Shown here piece after piece: positions 12,101 to 18,643 of a DNA stretch of 64,000 bases; position 1 is the first letter of the stretch; every line of letters begins with the position of its first letter. The position numbers and the translations under genes were made by a program. Source of the DNA: Burkholderiales bacterium (GTDB taxonomy: Bacteria > Pseudomonadota > Gammaproteobacteria > Burkholderiales > JAEUOS01); the NCBI GenBank assembly GCA_016790635.1, contig JAEUOR010000043.1:1-64000 (forward strand). The letters run 5' to 3'. The notes below the pieces were generated by a model, which was not told the origin of the DNA, did not search any database, and saw only the letters and a program-made list of their open reading frames with translations.

Positions 12101-15100
12101 CAGCTCGGTGTCTTCCGTGCCGCTGTAACCACCGGTACCTTGCTGGAAAGTGGACGATGTCGCCACTAGGTTCTGCGCGAACTCCGAGGTATTGGTAAAC
12201 GTCGTGAACGTCGCATCACTACCCGTAGCCGTTGCGCTGATGAACTCGCCGGCCGCAACCGTTGCGGTGAGTGTGGTGCTGATCGTCGCGTTTCCCGAAA
12301 CGTTGGTCGTGACGTTGGCAAAGCCGATGTAGCGCTGGCCTTCGCCGTAGCCGGTGCCGTCCTGCGCCGCGCTGGCGAAGAACTCGATGCGGAAATTCGT
12401 GTTCGCGGTCGAGTTCAGCGTGCCGTTGACGGTCACCTGGGTCACCGTCCTGGTAACCGAGGTCAGCACCGGGAAGTTCTGCAGGTTGTTGGCGCCAGAG
12501 TCCGAATCCATGTCGGCGGGAGGATCATTGGCGGTGACCCCCGCCGTGCCGAGATTGATGCCGAGCAGCGTGTTCGAGTGGATCGAGTTGCCGAGGATCG
12601 GATTGCCGCTGCCGTTCGCGACGTCCACGCCATTGTCGTCATTGAAGGCGATCAGGTTGCCGGCGCCAGCCGCGATGCCGCCGACCTGGTTTCCGGTGGA
12701 ACTGCCCTGGATCTGGACACCGTGGCCGATGCGATTGCCCTTGTTGGCAGTGCCACCGGCGTCGGTGCCGATGTAGTTTCCCTGCACCACGTTGTTGGAG
12801 GTGTTGATCTCGATGCCTTCGTTGTTCATCGAGATCACGTTGCGCGCGGCAACCGTCGTACCGCCGATGATGTTGCCGGTGCCGGTAATGATGGCGATGC
12901 CGACGTCGTTGTTGCCGATGACGCTGGTCGATCCGTCCGGGTCGAGCCCTATGTAGTTGCCCTGAATCACGTGCCCCGTCACCCCCGAGCCGACGATCGT
13001 TATGCCCTCGTCGTTGTTGTTGGTAATGACGTTCCGGAGAATCAGGGCGTTGGAGCCGGCGATGTCGATGCCGTCATCCGTATTGCCGACATTGGCATTC
13101 CCGTGGCCGCTCGTCCCGGTCCCCGCCGTGCCGATCCAGTTGTCGCTGATCGTGACGTTGTCGGCACCCGATGCGACGTTGATGCCGTCGACCGTGAAGC
13201 CTGTGATCATCACGCCGCGGATGGTGCTTCCGTCGCCGGCGGCACCGATGCTGATGCCGCTGAAGCCGGCGGCTGCGCCGTCGATCCGCACCACGGGCGT
13301 GCCGGCCGAGTAATTGGGCTCGGTAGTGCCGTCGATCACAAGCGAGCCGCCAATGGCCGGCAATGCCGTCGCCGTATTGATGATGTGCGGTCCGGCGCCC
13401 GTGATGTTGAACAGGATCAGATCGATCCCCGTCGTGTCGTTGTTCGCCGCGGTGATGGCCTCGCGCAGCGAGATGCCATCGACACCCGGCGCAGCAATCA
13501 ACGCTGCGACGGAAGTCGTCGTGCCGTTGATCGTGTCCGCGGTGTTCGTGACGATCAGCGTCTGATTCACTGCCGTCACGTTGCCTGAAAACTCGGATGT
13601 CTCGAGCGGATTGAGCGCCGCATCGAGCCGCGTTGCCGTCGCCGAGATCACCGAGCCGACCGCGACGTTGGCATTGATCGCGGCACCCCAGGTCGCGTTG
13701 CCGGAACCGTCGGTGCGCACGTTTGCGTAGCCGAGGTAGGTCTGCCCCTCCCCGAAGCCGGACCCATCGCCCACTACGTTGGAAAAGACTTCAATGCGGT
13801 AGACGGTGTCGGCAAGGCTGTTGAACGTCCCGCCGACGGCAAGCCGGTCGACCGCGTTGGTCACCGCTCGGGTCAGCACCGGAAAATTCTGAAGGTTGTT
13901 CGCGCCGGTGTCGCTGTCCATGTTGACGGCGGGATCATTCACCGTCATGCCATTCGTGCCCAGGTCGATCGCCAGGCCGGTGTTGGAGTGGATCGAGTTG
14001 CCCAGCACCGAACTGCCCGTGCCCGAGGTGATCCACACGCCGTCGCCGCCGTTGTGGGCGATCACATTGGCCTGGTTGGCGGCAGAGCCGCCGATGGCGG
14101 CGCCGGTGGCGCTGCTTCGCATGTAGATGCCGGCGTCCGCGTTGCCCAGCGCGCCGCTGCCTGACGCGGTGGTGCCGATGTAGTTGCCGCGGACAATGGT
14201 GCCGCTGGCCGAGTTGTAGATCTCGATGCCGTAGCCGTTGTTGCCCGAGATCACATTGCGGTCGGCGGCGGTCGTGCCGCCGATGACCACGTTGTTCGCC
14301 TTGACGCCGAGCGCCCCCCAGGTGCCGATGGTGCTGTTGCCGAGCGCCTGCGTGCCCGACACGTCGGTGCCAATGTAGCTGCCGACGACAGTCGAGCCGT
14401 CGGAACCGGTGTCGAATTCGATCGCGTTGTCACCGGCCCGGTTGATGACCAGTCCGCGGATCGTCGATGCGCCGCCGGCCAGTTGAAACGCATTCCGGTC
14501 TCCGGAAGGCAAGGTCACGCCGGCGGCGTTGATTTCGATGATCGGCCCCTTGGCAGGGTCGTAGCCGGCCTGCGTCGTGCCGTCGATGATCACGGCCTCT
14601 GTGACGTCGAGATGGTTGCCCGACAGCGAGATGCGAAACCACGAACGCGCAGTACCGGCCAGGTAGTCGGCGTCGAAGTCGGTGATGGCGCCGTCCGCCA
14701 GCGTCGTGGCCACGGGGGCGGAGAATGTGCCGGCCGCCCCGTTGTCGCGGTAGTAGACGTGGCCCGGATCGTTCAGGGCGATGTTGAAGGCAATGGTATC
14801 GGTGCCTGCGTTGCCATTCGCACTGAGGATCGCTTGCCGCAGCGAGCCGGCGCCACTGTCGTTGGTGTTGGTGACCGTATAGGTGGCGAGCAGCCCGCTC
14901 CACTCGAGCGGTCCCTGGTCCTGCCACAGGACATGGGTCTCGACCGCGCCGCTGCGGGCTTCGAGATCCCAGTCGCCGCCCAGCGCGGCATTGCCTGTCG
15001 GGTCGTCGCTGGCGGCCACGTCCGCGCCGGTCAGGCGCGCCAGCGCGTCGATCAGCGCGCGGCCGTCGGCGCTGGCGGCGACGTCGCAGCCGTAGATCAG

Positions 15101-15619
15101 GAGGTCGGCGTCCTCAGAGAGCGCCGCGCCCCAGGCCTTGATCGCCGCGGCCTGGCTGCGCACGGTGTCGAAATCGAGCACCGAGGCGCCGAGCGCGACG
15201 CGGCCGTCGGCGCCGTGCGAGATCAGGTGCACGGCGGCGATGTCGCGGCGTTCGGCCAACACCGCGGCGATCTGCGCGATGCCATCCGCTCCGGCGTCGA
15301 GGTCGACGATTTCGATGTGCCGGCCGCTCTCGCCCTGGCGCACGATGTCGGCGGCGAGCGCGCGCGCATCCGGCACGCGCGGGTCGATGAAGACGATTTC
15401 GTGGCGCTGCGCCTGCTCCTCGGTGGCTGCCTGCGGTGCGGGCAACGGCGCGGGGGCCGGCGCCGGCAGGGGCGGCGCGTCGAGCATGCGCACCTCGGCC
15501 ATGCCGGCGGCGGCGAGCGGATCGAGCAGGGTCTGGGCGTCGGCCGAATGCAGGACGCGCGCTTCCAGCGCCTCGACGATCATGCGCGGCCGCGGCAGGC
15601 GTCGGCGGGGAAGCTTCAT
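3194..15619 (-). CDS. Giant multidomain repeat surface protein (DUF4347, beta-helix, LamG, cadherin-like)
   Basis: A 4141-residue protein, probably an adhesin or matrix protein. In order: basic N-terminus with a LEPR-XLL-like motif (LEARVLHSAD, 18-27); DUF4347 (about 72-240); two right-handed beta-helix regions (about 247-680 and 685-1150), each opening with a VTNT...SLR(Q/E)AI motif; a DNRLRE domain (about 1157-1340); two 147-residue modules; a LamG/concanavalin-like domain (about 1807-2020); several cadherin-like repeats; seven 113-residue and four 98-residue repeats (about 2558-3741); another module of the 147-residue type; a Pro-rich linker (about 3887-3930); and a C-terminal part with a membrane helix at about 4057-4094 and a charged tail. 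No ordinary signal peptide or RTX nonapeptides are evident. I chose the ATG at 15619; an in-frame TTG lies at 15646. It is last but one in a run of export-type genes. Confidence 0.93.
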   Translation of the reverse strand: MKLPRRRLPRPRMIVEALEARVLHSADAQTLLDPLAAAGMAEVRMLDAPPLPAPAPAPLPAPQAATEEQAQRHEIVFIDPRVPDARALAADIVRQGESGRHIEIVDLDAGADGIAQIAAVLAERRDIAAVHLISHGADGRVALGASVLDFDTVRSQAAAIKAWGAALSEDADLLIYGCDVAASADGRALIDALARLTGADVAASDDPTGNAALGGDWDLEARSGAVETHVLWQDQGPLEWSGLLATYTVTNTNDSGAGSLRQAILSANGNAGTDTIAFNIALNDPGHVYYRDNGAAGTFSAPVATTLADGAITDFDADYLAGTARSWFRISLSGNHLDVTEAVIIDGTTQAGYDPAKGPIIEINAAGVTLPSGDRNAFQLAGGASTIRGLVINRAGDNAIEFDTGSDGSTVVGSYIGTDVSGTQALGNSTIGTWGALGVKANNVVIGGTTAADRNVISGNNGYGIEIYNSASGTIVRGNYIGTTASGSGALGNADAGIYMRSSATGAAIGGSAANQANVIAHNGGDGVWITSGTGSSVLGNSIHSNTGLAIDLGTNGMTVNDPAVNMDSDTGANNLQNFPVLTRAVTNAVDRLAVGGTFNSLADTVYRIEVFSNVVGDGSGFGEGQTYLGYANVRTDGSGNATWGAAINANVAVGSVISATATRLDAALNPLETSEFSGNVTAVNQTLIVTNTADTINGTTTSVAALIAAPGVDGISLREAITAANNDTTGIDLILFNITGAGPHIINTATALPAIGGSLVIDGTTEPNYSAGTPVVRIDGAAAGFSGISIGAAGDGSTIRGVMITGFTVDGINVASGADNVTISDNWIGTAGTGTSGHGNANVGNTDDGIDIAGSNALILRNVITNNNDEGITIVGSGVTGHVIQGNYIGLDPDGSTSVIGNNDVGIAIITGTGNIIGGTTVAARNVISMNNEGIEINTSNNVVQGNYIGTDAGGTANKGNRIGHGVQIQGSSTGNQVGGIAAGAGNLIAFNDDNGVDVANGSGNPILGNSIHSNTLLGINLGTAGVTANDPPADMDSDSGANNLQNFPVLTSVTRTVTQVTVNGTLNSTANTNFRIEFFASAAQDGTGYGEGQRYIGFANVTTNVSGNATISTTLTATVAAGEFISATATGSDATFTTFTNTSEFAQNLVATSSTFQQGTGGYSGTEDTELDSSAPSSNLGANVTIDVDFAGVGSENQALILFNGIFGTGTGQIPVGSTITSASLRLYASGGTADTISAHRMLVNWSEASTWNSLTTGVQTNGTEAEIAADGTYVGTGSTGYITITGLEQSVQAWSSGASNYGWVLRNSGTDGLQFDSSESATVERRPQLIVVFTPPDSAPAVTNLAGDALAYAESDGAVVIEQGGNATVTDSDSADFNTGTLTVSFTAGSDSAEDVLAIRNQGTGVGQIGVSGSNVTYNFGAGGVTIGSFAGGSGGSPLVVTFNASSTPAAAQALIRNITFQDTDTATPTTGARTVRFVLTDGDGGTSGNHDTTVTVSAVNDAPTITNGATVTLAATDENTISGATTVGSLLASAGWADVDSGALQGIAITSAAGLGVWQYSTDGSSWNAISAVASNNALLLADGTQVRYVPNGDSGETATLGFLAWDRTSGTASANGAPSWADPGAGGGTTAFSSQSASASMVVNAVNDAPTITNAATVTLVATDENTTSSGTTVSAILASATWADVDTGAASGIAITSVTGNGRWQYSTDGVTWTAFGAVSATNALLLTSTSQVRYIPDSANAETATFGFKAWDRTSGTASVNGTPGYATTASSGGTTAFSASSATASLTVTAVNDAPTVTDRALSFDGTDVVVVAPQANLVMTSTMTMEAMVQRTGALTGTQLILNKEGEYEIGISASGKLQWAFANSTPGWAWTVTAFTVPADTWVHVAVTYNAGVVKAYANGTLVDTYNGSGNITDAYPALNNLSIGGRENTAAQRFVGLIDEVRVWNVERSAAQIQAAYNAALTGAEAGLVGYWRFNETSGTTALDSSTQGFNGSLGNGNAADVPARTGNLEYVVGEDATLNVAATGVLYRATDTEGTPLVASLVSGPSNAAAFTLNADGSFSYTPTANFNGTDSFVFVASDGALASRQAIVTLTVTAVNDAPTLGNGTLAPVNEDTANPPGQSVSVIFAGQFADVDAGAGFGGVAVVGNTANAGTQGAWQYSTNGGSNWYAIGTVADGATALALGSATQLRFVPVADFSGAPPALTVRGLDNTYAAGFSTTAGTESRVTVDTAANGGSTAIAAATATLSTSITAVNDAPVRTAGSVANLTVLEDSGFTSLGFGSLAYGPGGGADESGQSLTYAVTVLPSSGVGNVYLADGTTLVALGTYTLPEIRGMQFRPANNGSGVTGFQFTVADSGGIANGGTDNISEFVLITVTAVNDAPTLNATSLDPSFTEAAGQGTQAAAVSVYGAASVSTVESGQSITGLTVTVGGLADGSNEAIVVDGTTLTLGANSAGTTAGNGLAYSVTLSGATATVALSGGTMSAAATQTLVNGITYQNTSTDNPTAGNRVFTLAQIRDSGGTANGGSDTTALAIVSTVTVVAVNDAPTGSDATITTIEDTAYTFTAADFGFSDVDSGDAISAVRIDTVPGVGTLRLSGVGVTSGQVITAANIGNLVFTPAADANGSGYASFTFSVRDQSSAYDTTPNTITVNVTAVNDAPIGSDATITTNEDTAYTFTAADFGFSDVDTGDTISAVRIDTLPLAGSLTLSGVAVTASQVITAANIGNLVFTPAADANGSGYASFMFSVRDQSNAYDAAPNTITVNVTAVNDAPTGTDATITTNEDTVYTFTAADFGFSDVDSGDTISAVRIDTLPGAGTLRLSGVDVTSGQVIAAANVGNLVFAPAADANGMGYASFTFSVRDQSSTYDTTPNTITVNVTAVNDAPTASDATIATNEDTAYTFTAADFGFSDVDTGDTISAVRIDTLPLAGSLTLSGVAVTASQVITAANIGNLVFTPAADANGSGYASFAFSVRDLSSAYDTAPNTLTFNVTPVNDAPTGSDATITTNEDTAYTFSATVFGFSDVDSGDTISAVRIDTVPGAGTLRLSGVDVTSGQVIAAANIGNLVFTPAADANGSGYASFTFSVRDQSLAYDTAPNTITVNVTPVNDTPTGTDATITTNEDTAYTFTATDFGFSDVDSGDTISAVRIDTVPLAGSLTLSGVAVTASQVITAANIGNLVFTPAADANGSGYASFTFSVRDQSSAYDTTPNTITFNVTAVNDTPTGTDATITIAEDGSRTFAAADFGFGDIDGDALASVRIDTLPGAGTLRLSGVDVTSGQVIAAANLGNLVFTPAADGNGMGYASFTFSVNDGTAFDAAPNTITVNVTPVNDQPTTSLVTLAAIGEDSGVRLITQAQLLVNAADIDGPGLTATGLALATGSGTLFDNGDGTWNYTPSADDDTAVSFTYTVTDGSLSAAGTANLDITPVNDAPTTSLVTLAAIAEDSGVRLITQAQLLANAADIDGPGLTATSLVIATGSGSLVNNGDGTWNYTPAANDDTGVSFTYTVTDGGLSVEGTANLDITPVNDAPTTGLVTLTAIAEDSGVRLITQAQLLAGATDIDGPGLTATGLTIASGSGTLVDNGNGTWNYTPAADDDTAVSFTFTVTDGSLSAAGTANLDITPVNDAPTTSTVTLAVIAEDSGVRLITQAQLLANAADVDGPSQTATGLAVATGSGTLFDNGDGTWNYTPASDDDTAVSFTYTVTDGSLTAAGAANLDITPLNDAPTVTNGAIVALSSTTQNTASAPIAVSALLSGAGWADVDTGAASGIAIVAANGVGTWQYSTDGLAWNGLGATSQTNALLLSATSQVRYLAGGGETSAGLSFVAWDQTSGAASTNALQSYGNAAAGGGASAWSTGTGAATVAIVAAPVLPGDGAIDPGPPPPSPTPPAPVLPPVVPPPGAVPPPVPAASDGRSAGSGSAPSEVSPVTELSLALEQAILKSTIPPALAPIAPASIQVAAANTADLLRSGALLAGEAEEWDLIALDYRWDALLRASGSIQSSSWAPAGTVLSLDATTDDAHEADQHENRPLLSIENSVKFGGFAATAGIVAWALRGAGIMTSLLVSMPAWRHLDPIPVLAADEAKPDWARAKGKPEPGDPSAEPDDELHDLLHRREGQGPPGRKP
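4398..5573 (-). repeat. Four tandem 98-residue (294-bp) cadherin-like repeats
   Basis: Four copies in phase within the giant gene. Each encodes a unit with the core EDSGVRLITQAQLL, a GDGTWNYTP or closely related strand, SFTYTVTDG and a closing TPxNDAPT. The copies differ by scattered substitutions, so this is an expanded protein repeat. They directly follow, in protein order, the 113-residue array. Confidence 0.85.
5574..7947 (-). repeat. Seven tandem 113-residue (339-bp) repeats in A/B alternation
   Basis: Seven copies in the giant gene, each about 339 bp and each ending in a VNDxPT-type strand with a FGFSDVD-like core (FGFGDID in the last copy). The middle segment alternates strictly: odd copies carry a GTLRLSGVxVTSGQVI form and even copies a GSLTLSGVAVTASQVI form, giving A-B-A-B-A-B-A in protein order. 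The last copy (nearest 5574) is the most diverged. Long near-identical DNA makes length variation by recombination plausible. Confidence 0.88.
10207..11090 (-). repeat. Two tandem 147-residue (441-bp) modules
   Basis: Two consecutive copies share the pattern DENT, WADVD, WQYSTDG, W, NALLL, QVRY, AWDRTSGTAS and a closing AVNDAPT. A related, more diverged module lies near the protein C-terminus at about 3955-4395, and a shorter relative with the WQYSTNGG motif lies near 8900-9250. Coordinates are approximate because the boundaries of the unit are a matter of choice. Confidence 0.75.
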
Positions 15620-15630
15620 GGCGTTATGCA

Positions 15631-15651
15631 GAGCCTTGCGGAACAAGGCTC
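15631..15651 (-). promoter_or_regulatory. Perfect hairpin in the leader of the giant gene
   Basis: GAGCCTTG and CAAGGCTC form a perfect 8-bp inverted repeat around a 5-base loop, ending 11 bases before the ATG at 15619. There is no T-run after it, so it does not look like an intrinsic terminator. Its downstream arm contains the only AAGG-like Shine-Dalgarno candidate, so it could limit translation or mark a processing site. The function is inferred. Confidence 0.5.
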
Positions 15652-15736
15652 AAGCGCCCGTTCGCCGGCGGCGCGCGGGCGCTGACTGGCGGGCCGGACG
15701 GTTCGACGGGTCATGGCGCCCCCGTCGCCGGGGGGA

Positions 15737-16708
15737 TCACTGGACGCCCGCGCGACGGCGGGGCTCGAGGCTCGCGCGCATGCCCTGGTCGGCCGGCGTG
15801 CTGTAGGCGGCCGGACGCACGCTGGCGGCATTGGCCTTGGCCGCTTCGCCGCGCTGCGTTGCCACCAGGGCCGAGGTGCAGCGCGCGCCGGCGGGAATGG
15901 CACCGCCGGGGTTCGGCAGGGACGCACGCACGCGAAAGGTGTTGCTGCCGGCGTCGATGATGCGGTCGACCAGCACCACCTTGGCGGTGCGGGCGCCGAT
16001 GCCCGGCACATCCGGTGTGATGTCGGTGTTGCTGCCAGCCTGGATGGTGCCGAACTGGCTCGCGGGCACGATCAGCTCGACCTTGAGCGGGTCAACGCGC
16101 GCGATGCGGAACATCTGCTTCTGGTCGATGCGTTCGCCGGTGGCAACGTAGCGCTCGGCGACGACACCGTCGATCGGCGAGCGGATGTTGCGCACCTCCA
16201 GTTGCGCCTGGGCGAGGTCCAATTCGCGCCTGAGGACGCGGCGCTGCTCGGTGGCCTGGGTCAGTTTTTGCGCGGCGATGTCGGCCTCGGCGCGCGCCTG
16301 CTCGAGTACCTGCCGCGAGAGGAAGTTCTTTTGCACCAGGTCCTCGGTGCGGGTCTGCTTCTGGCGCAGGAAGTCCAGGTTGGCCTGTGCGGCCTGCACC
16401 TCGGCGTCGGACTGGGCGCGCGCCTGGGCGATGGAAAGCGAGGCGCGCTCGACGTCGGCCTTGAGGGTCGCCAACACCTGGCCGCGGCGCACCAGGTCGC
16501 CGCGCTCGACATGCAGGGTCTCGACAGCGCCAATGACAGGGCTGCCGACTTCGGCGATCGACTCCGGCTGGATCAGGCAGCCGACCCGCAGCGGAGGGGC
16601 GGGATTGGCCGCTGCCGAGGCGAAAACCAGGAGGGTCGCGGCAGCCGCGGCGCGGGTCATGGCTGGATGCGGTCGAATGAACATGTCGGGCAGGCGCACA
16701 GGCGGCAT
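15737..16708 (-). CDS. HlyD/RND-type periplasmic adaptor (membrane fusion protein)
   Basis: About 323 residues. An N-terminal export signal (hydrophobic Ala/Leu run ending near AAANPA) is followed by half of a lipoyl-like domain (VGSPVIGAVETLHVERGDLV), a long alpha-helical hairpin rich in Gln and Ala, the second lipoyl half (IRSPIDGVVAERYVATGE) and a beta-barrel domain. This is the layout of periplasmic adaptors that link inner-membrane exporters to a TolC-like duct. The start is ambiguous: ATG at 16708 directly follows the SecA-like stop (16710), ATG at 16684 is the next choice, and neither has a good ribosome binding site. It sits immediately upstream of the giant gene, 117 bases away. No RND pump or TolC gene is in the window. 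Confidence 0.88.
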   Translation of the reverse strand: MPPVRLPDMFIRPHPAMTRAAAAATLLVFASAAANPAPPLRVGCLIQPESIAEVGSPVIGAVETLHVERGDLVRRGQVLATLKADVERASLSIAQARAQSDAEVQAAQANLDFLRQKQTRTEDLVQKNFLSRQVLEQARAEADIAAQKLTQATEQRRVLRRELDLAQAQLEVRNIRSPIDGVVAERYVATGERIDQKQMFRIARVDPLKVELIVPASQFGTIQAGSNTDITPDVPGIGARTAKVVLVDRIIDAGSNTFRVRASLPNPGGAIPAGARCTSALVATQRGEAAKANAASVRPAAYSTPADQGMRASLEPRRRAGVQ

Positions 16709-16709
16709 G

Positions 16710-18605
16710 TCACTCGGCCGCAATGCCAGCCGGATTGCGGGCATCCCAGGCCTGGTCGGCCATGAGCATCGCGCGCCGGGCGGCGCGCGAGCGGCGCTCC
16801 GCCAGCCATTGCGGCAGACGCACCCCCAGCCGAATCAGAAAGCGCGGGTTCATCAGGCCATTTTCCGGTAGCAGGCGGCGCGCCCAAGCCGGGAATAGCG
16901 TGCTGATCAGGGGCTGATTCGCCGCCAAGATGGTCTCGGCGCTGCCGGGATCGCCGCGCCGGGCGGTACGGCCGATGAGCTGCCGGTCGATCCGCGCCGC
17001 GGCGTTGTGCTGGCAGCAGATGAGGTGCAATCCGCCGCGCTCCGCCACCGCCGGCGCGAGCGAGATGTCGGTGCCGCGGCCGGCCATGTTGGTGGCCACG
17101 GTCACGCGTCCGGGTTTGCCGGCCTCGGCCACGATGGCCGCTTCTTCGGCCTCCATGCGCGCATTGAGCACCTGGTGCGCGATGCCGGCGGCGGACAGGC
17201 GCTCCGAGAGATCCTGGCTCTCGGCCACGGAGTCGGTGCCGACCAGCACCGCCCGCCCGGCCGCGACGACCTCGCGCACGCGGGCGACGACGGCGTCGAA
17301 CTGGCTGTCGCGATCGCGCAGGATGCGGGTCGGCAGCAGCACGCGCCGCGACGGCGTGCGCAGCGGCACGGCCACGACGCGCAGCCCGTAGACGCTGCGC
17401 AGTTCGGCGCGCGCCTCGGCCAGCGTGCCGCTCATGCCGCCCAAGCGCCAGAAACGGCGAAACAGACGCTGGTAGGTAATCTGCGCGCGGGTGACGTTTT
17501 CCGGAGTGGGCGCGAGACCTTCCTTGATCTCGATCATCTGGTGCAGCCCGCCGGTCCAGGAGCGACCGGCAGCGATGCGGCCGGTTCCGGGGTCGACGAT
17601 GACGACCTTGCCGTCATCGACCAGGTAGTGGGTGTCGCGCCGGTAGAGTTTCTGGGCGGCCAGAGCGGTCGATACCGCCTCCTCGCGGGCCAGGCGGCGG
17701 CGCCAGCGCGGCGGGAGCGCCGCGGCCTCTGCCTCCAGGCGTGCCTTGCTGGCGGCAGTCAGGTGCACCTGCATGACGGCTGGTTCACAGACGTAGTCGC
17801 GCCCGGCCTCGAGCGTAGCAGCGAGCGCAACGGCTTCGCGATGGTAGGCATCGCGCGCCGGGTTGGGCGCAGCCTCGGCCAGGATCAGCGGTACCCGGGC
17901 ATCGTCGATCAGGCAGCTGTCGGCCTCGTCGATGAGCGCCATGCACAGGCCGCGCAGCACCGGCGCATCCGCGCCGTCCCCGGTCAGGCGGGCAGCGCGC
18001 GACTCGAGGTCGCTCGAAGCACCGCGCGCGACCCGGTCGCGCAGGTAGTCGAACGCCAATTCGCTGGCGGTGCAATAGGTGATGTCGCAGGCGTACTGCT
18101 CGCGCCGCGCGGCGCGGTCCTGCGAAGACTGGATGGCGCCGACGGTGAGGCCGAGGGCGTCGCAGACCGGCCGCAGCAGTTCGGCGTCGCGCCGCACCAG
18201 GTAGTCGTTGGCGGTGATCACATGGACCGGCGTCCCGCTCAAGGCCGCGACGGCCGCACCCAGCCCCATGGCGTAGGTCTTGCCCTCGCCGGTCGCCACT
18301 TCGGCCAGATTGCCTTCGAGCATGATGCGCGCGGCCAGGAGCTGCGTGTCGTGCAGTTCGATGCCCTTGACCCGCGCGAAGGTGCGGACGACGCGCGAAA
18401 ACGCCTCCACCGCCTCTTCGTGCGTCGAACCTGCGCGAACGCCGCGGAAGTCGCCGGATTCCGCGGCGCTCTTCACCGCGGCCACGAATCGCCTGGCGCC
18501 TGCGAGGCGCTCGCCGCCGCGCCGGCGCTCCTGGCTTAAGGCAGCGCGGCGTTCCGGATAGGCACCGTAGACGGTGCCGGGGGCAGCCAGTGCACGTGAA
18601 CTCAC
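16710..18605 (-). CDS. SecA-like ATPase lacking the C-terminal scaffold region
   Basis: A 631-residue homologue of the Sec motor SecA (normally about 830-900). Present are Walker A ATGEGKT (104-110), the DEAD-type Walker B LIDEADS (224-230) followed by LIDDARVPLI as in SecA, a preprotein cross-linking-type region (about 240-370), TNMAGRGTD (505-513) and the motif VI equivalent QLIGRTARRGD (542-552). The protein ends soon after the second motor domain, so the helical scaffold, helical wing and zinc-binding tail of canonical SecA are absent. Start is GTG 18605 with GGAG five bases upstream. Its stop is one base from the first possible start of the adaptor gene. It is likely a dedicated motor for the neighbouring giant protein, not the housekeeping SecA; the role is inferred. 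Confidence 0.9.
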   Translation of the reverse strand: MSSRALAAPGTVYGAYPERRAALSQERRRGGERLAGARRFVAAVKSAAESGDFRGVRAGSTHEEAVEAFSRVVRTFARVKGIELHDTQLLAARIMLEGNLAEVATGEGKTYAMGLGAAVAALSGTPVHVITANDYLVRRDAELLRPVCDALGLTVGAIQSSQDRAARREQYACDITYCTASELAFDYLRDRVARGASSDLESRAARLTGDGADAPVLRGLCMALIDEADSCLIDDARVPLILAEAAPNPARDAYHREAVALAATLEAGRDYVCEPAVMQVHLTAASKARLEAEAAALPPRWRRRLAREEAVSTALAAQKLYRRDTHYLVDDGKVVIVDPGTGRIAAGRSWTGGLHQMIEIKEGLAPTPENVTRAQITYQRLFRRFWRLGGMSGTLAEARAELRSVYGLRVVAVPLRTPSRRVLLPTRILRDRDSQFDAVVARVREVVAAGRAVLVGTDSVAESQDLSERLSAAGIAHQVLNARMEAEEAAIVAEAGKPGRVTVATNMAGRGTDISLAPAVAERGGLHLICCQHNAAARIDRQLIGRTARRGDPGSAETILAANQPLISTLFPAWARRLLPENGLMNPRFLIRLGVRLPQWLAERRSRAARRAMLMADQAWDARNPAGIAAE

Positions 18606-18643
18606 GCTGTCTCCGCGGTCGTCCCGGCGACTCGGCGGGCCGG

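Noticed and set aside
15619..15646. TTG at 15646 as the start of the giant protein
   Set aside because: It would put the leader hairpin inside the coding region; the ATG at 15619 is the more usual codon and keeps the LEPR-XLL-like motif near the terminus. It cannot be fully excluded.
14483..15685. 400-codon open frame on the plus strand opposite the DUF4347 region
   Set aside because: It is antisense to a clear protein domain, has no family features and no ribosome binding site.
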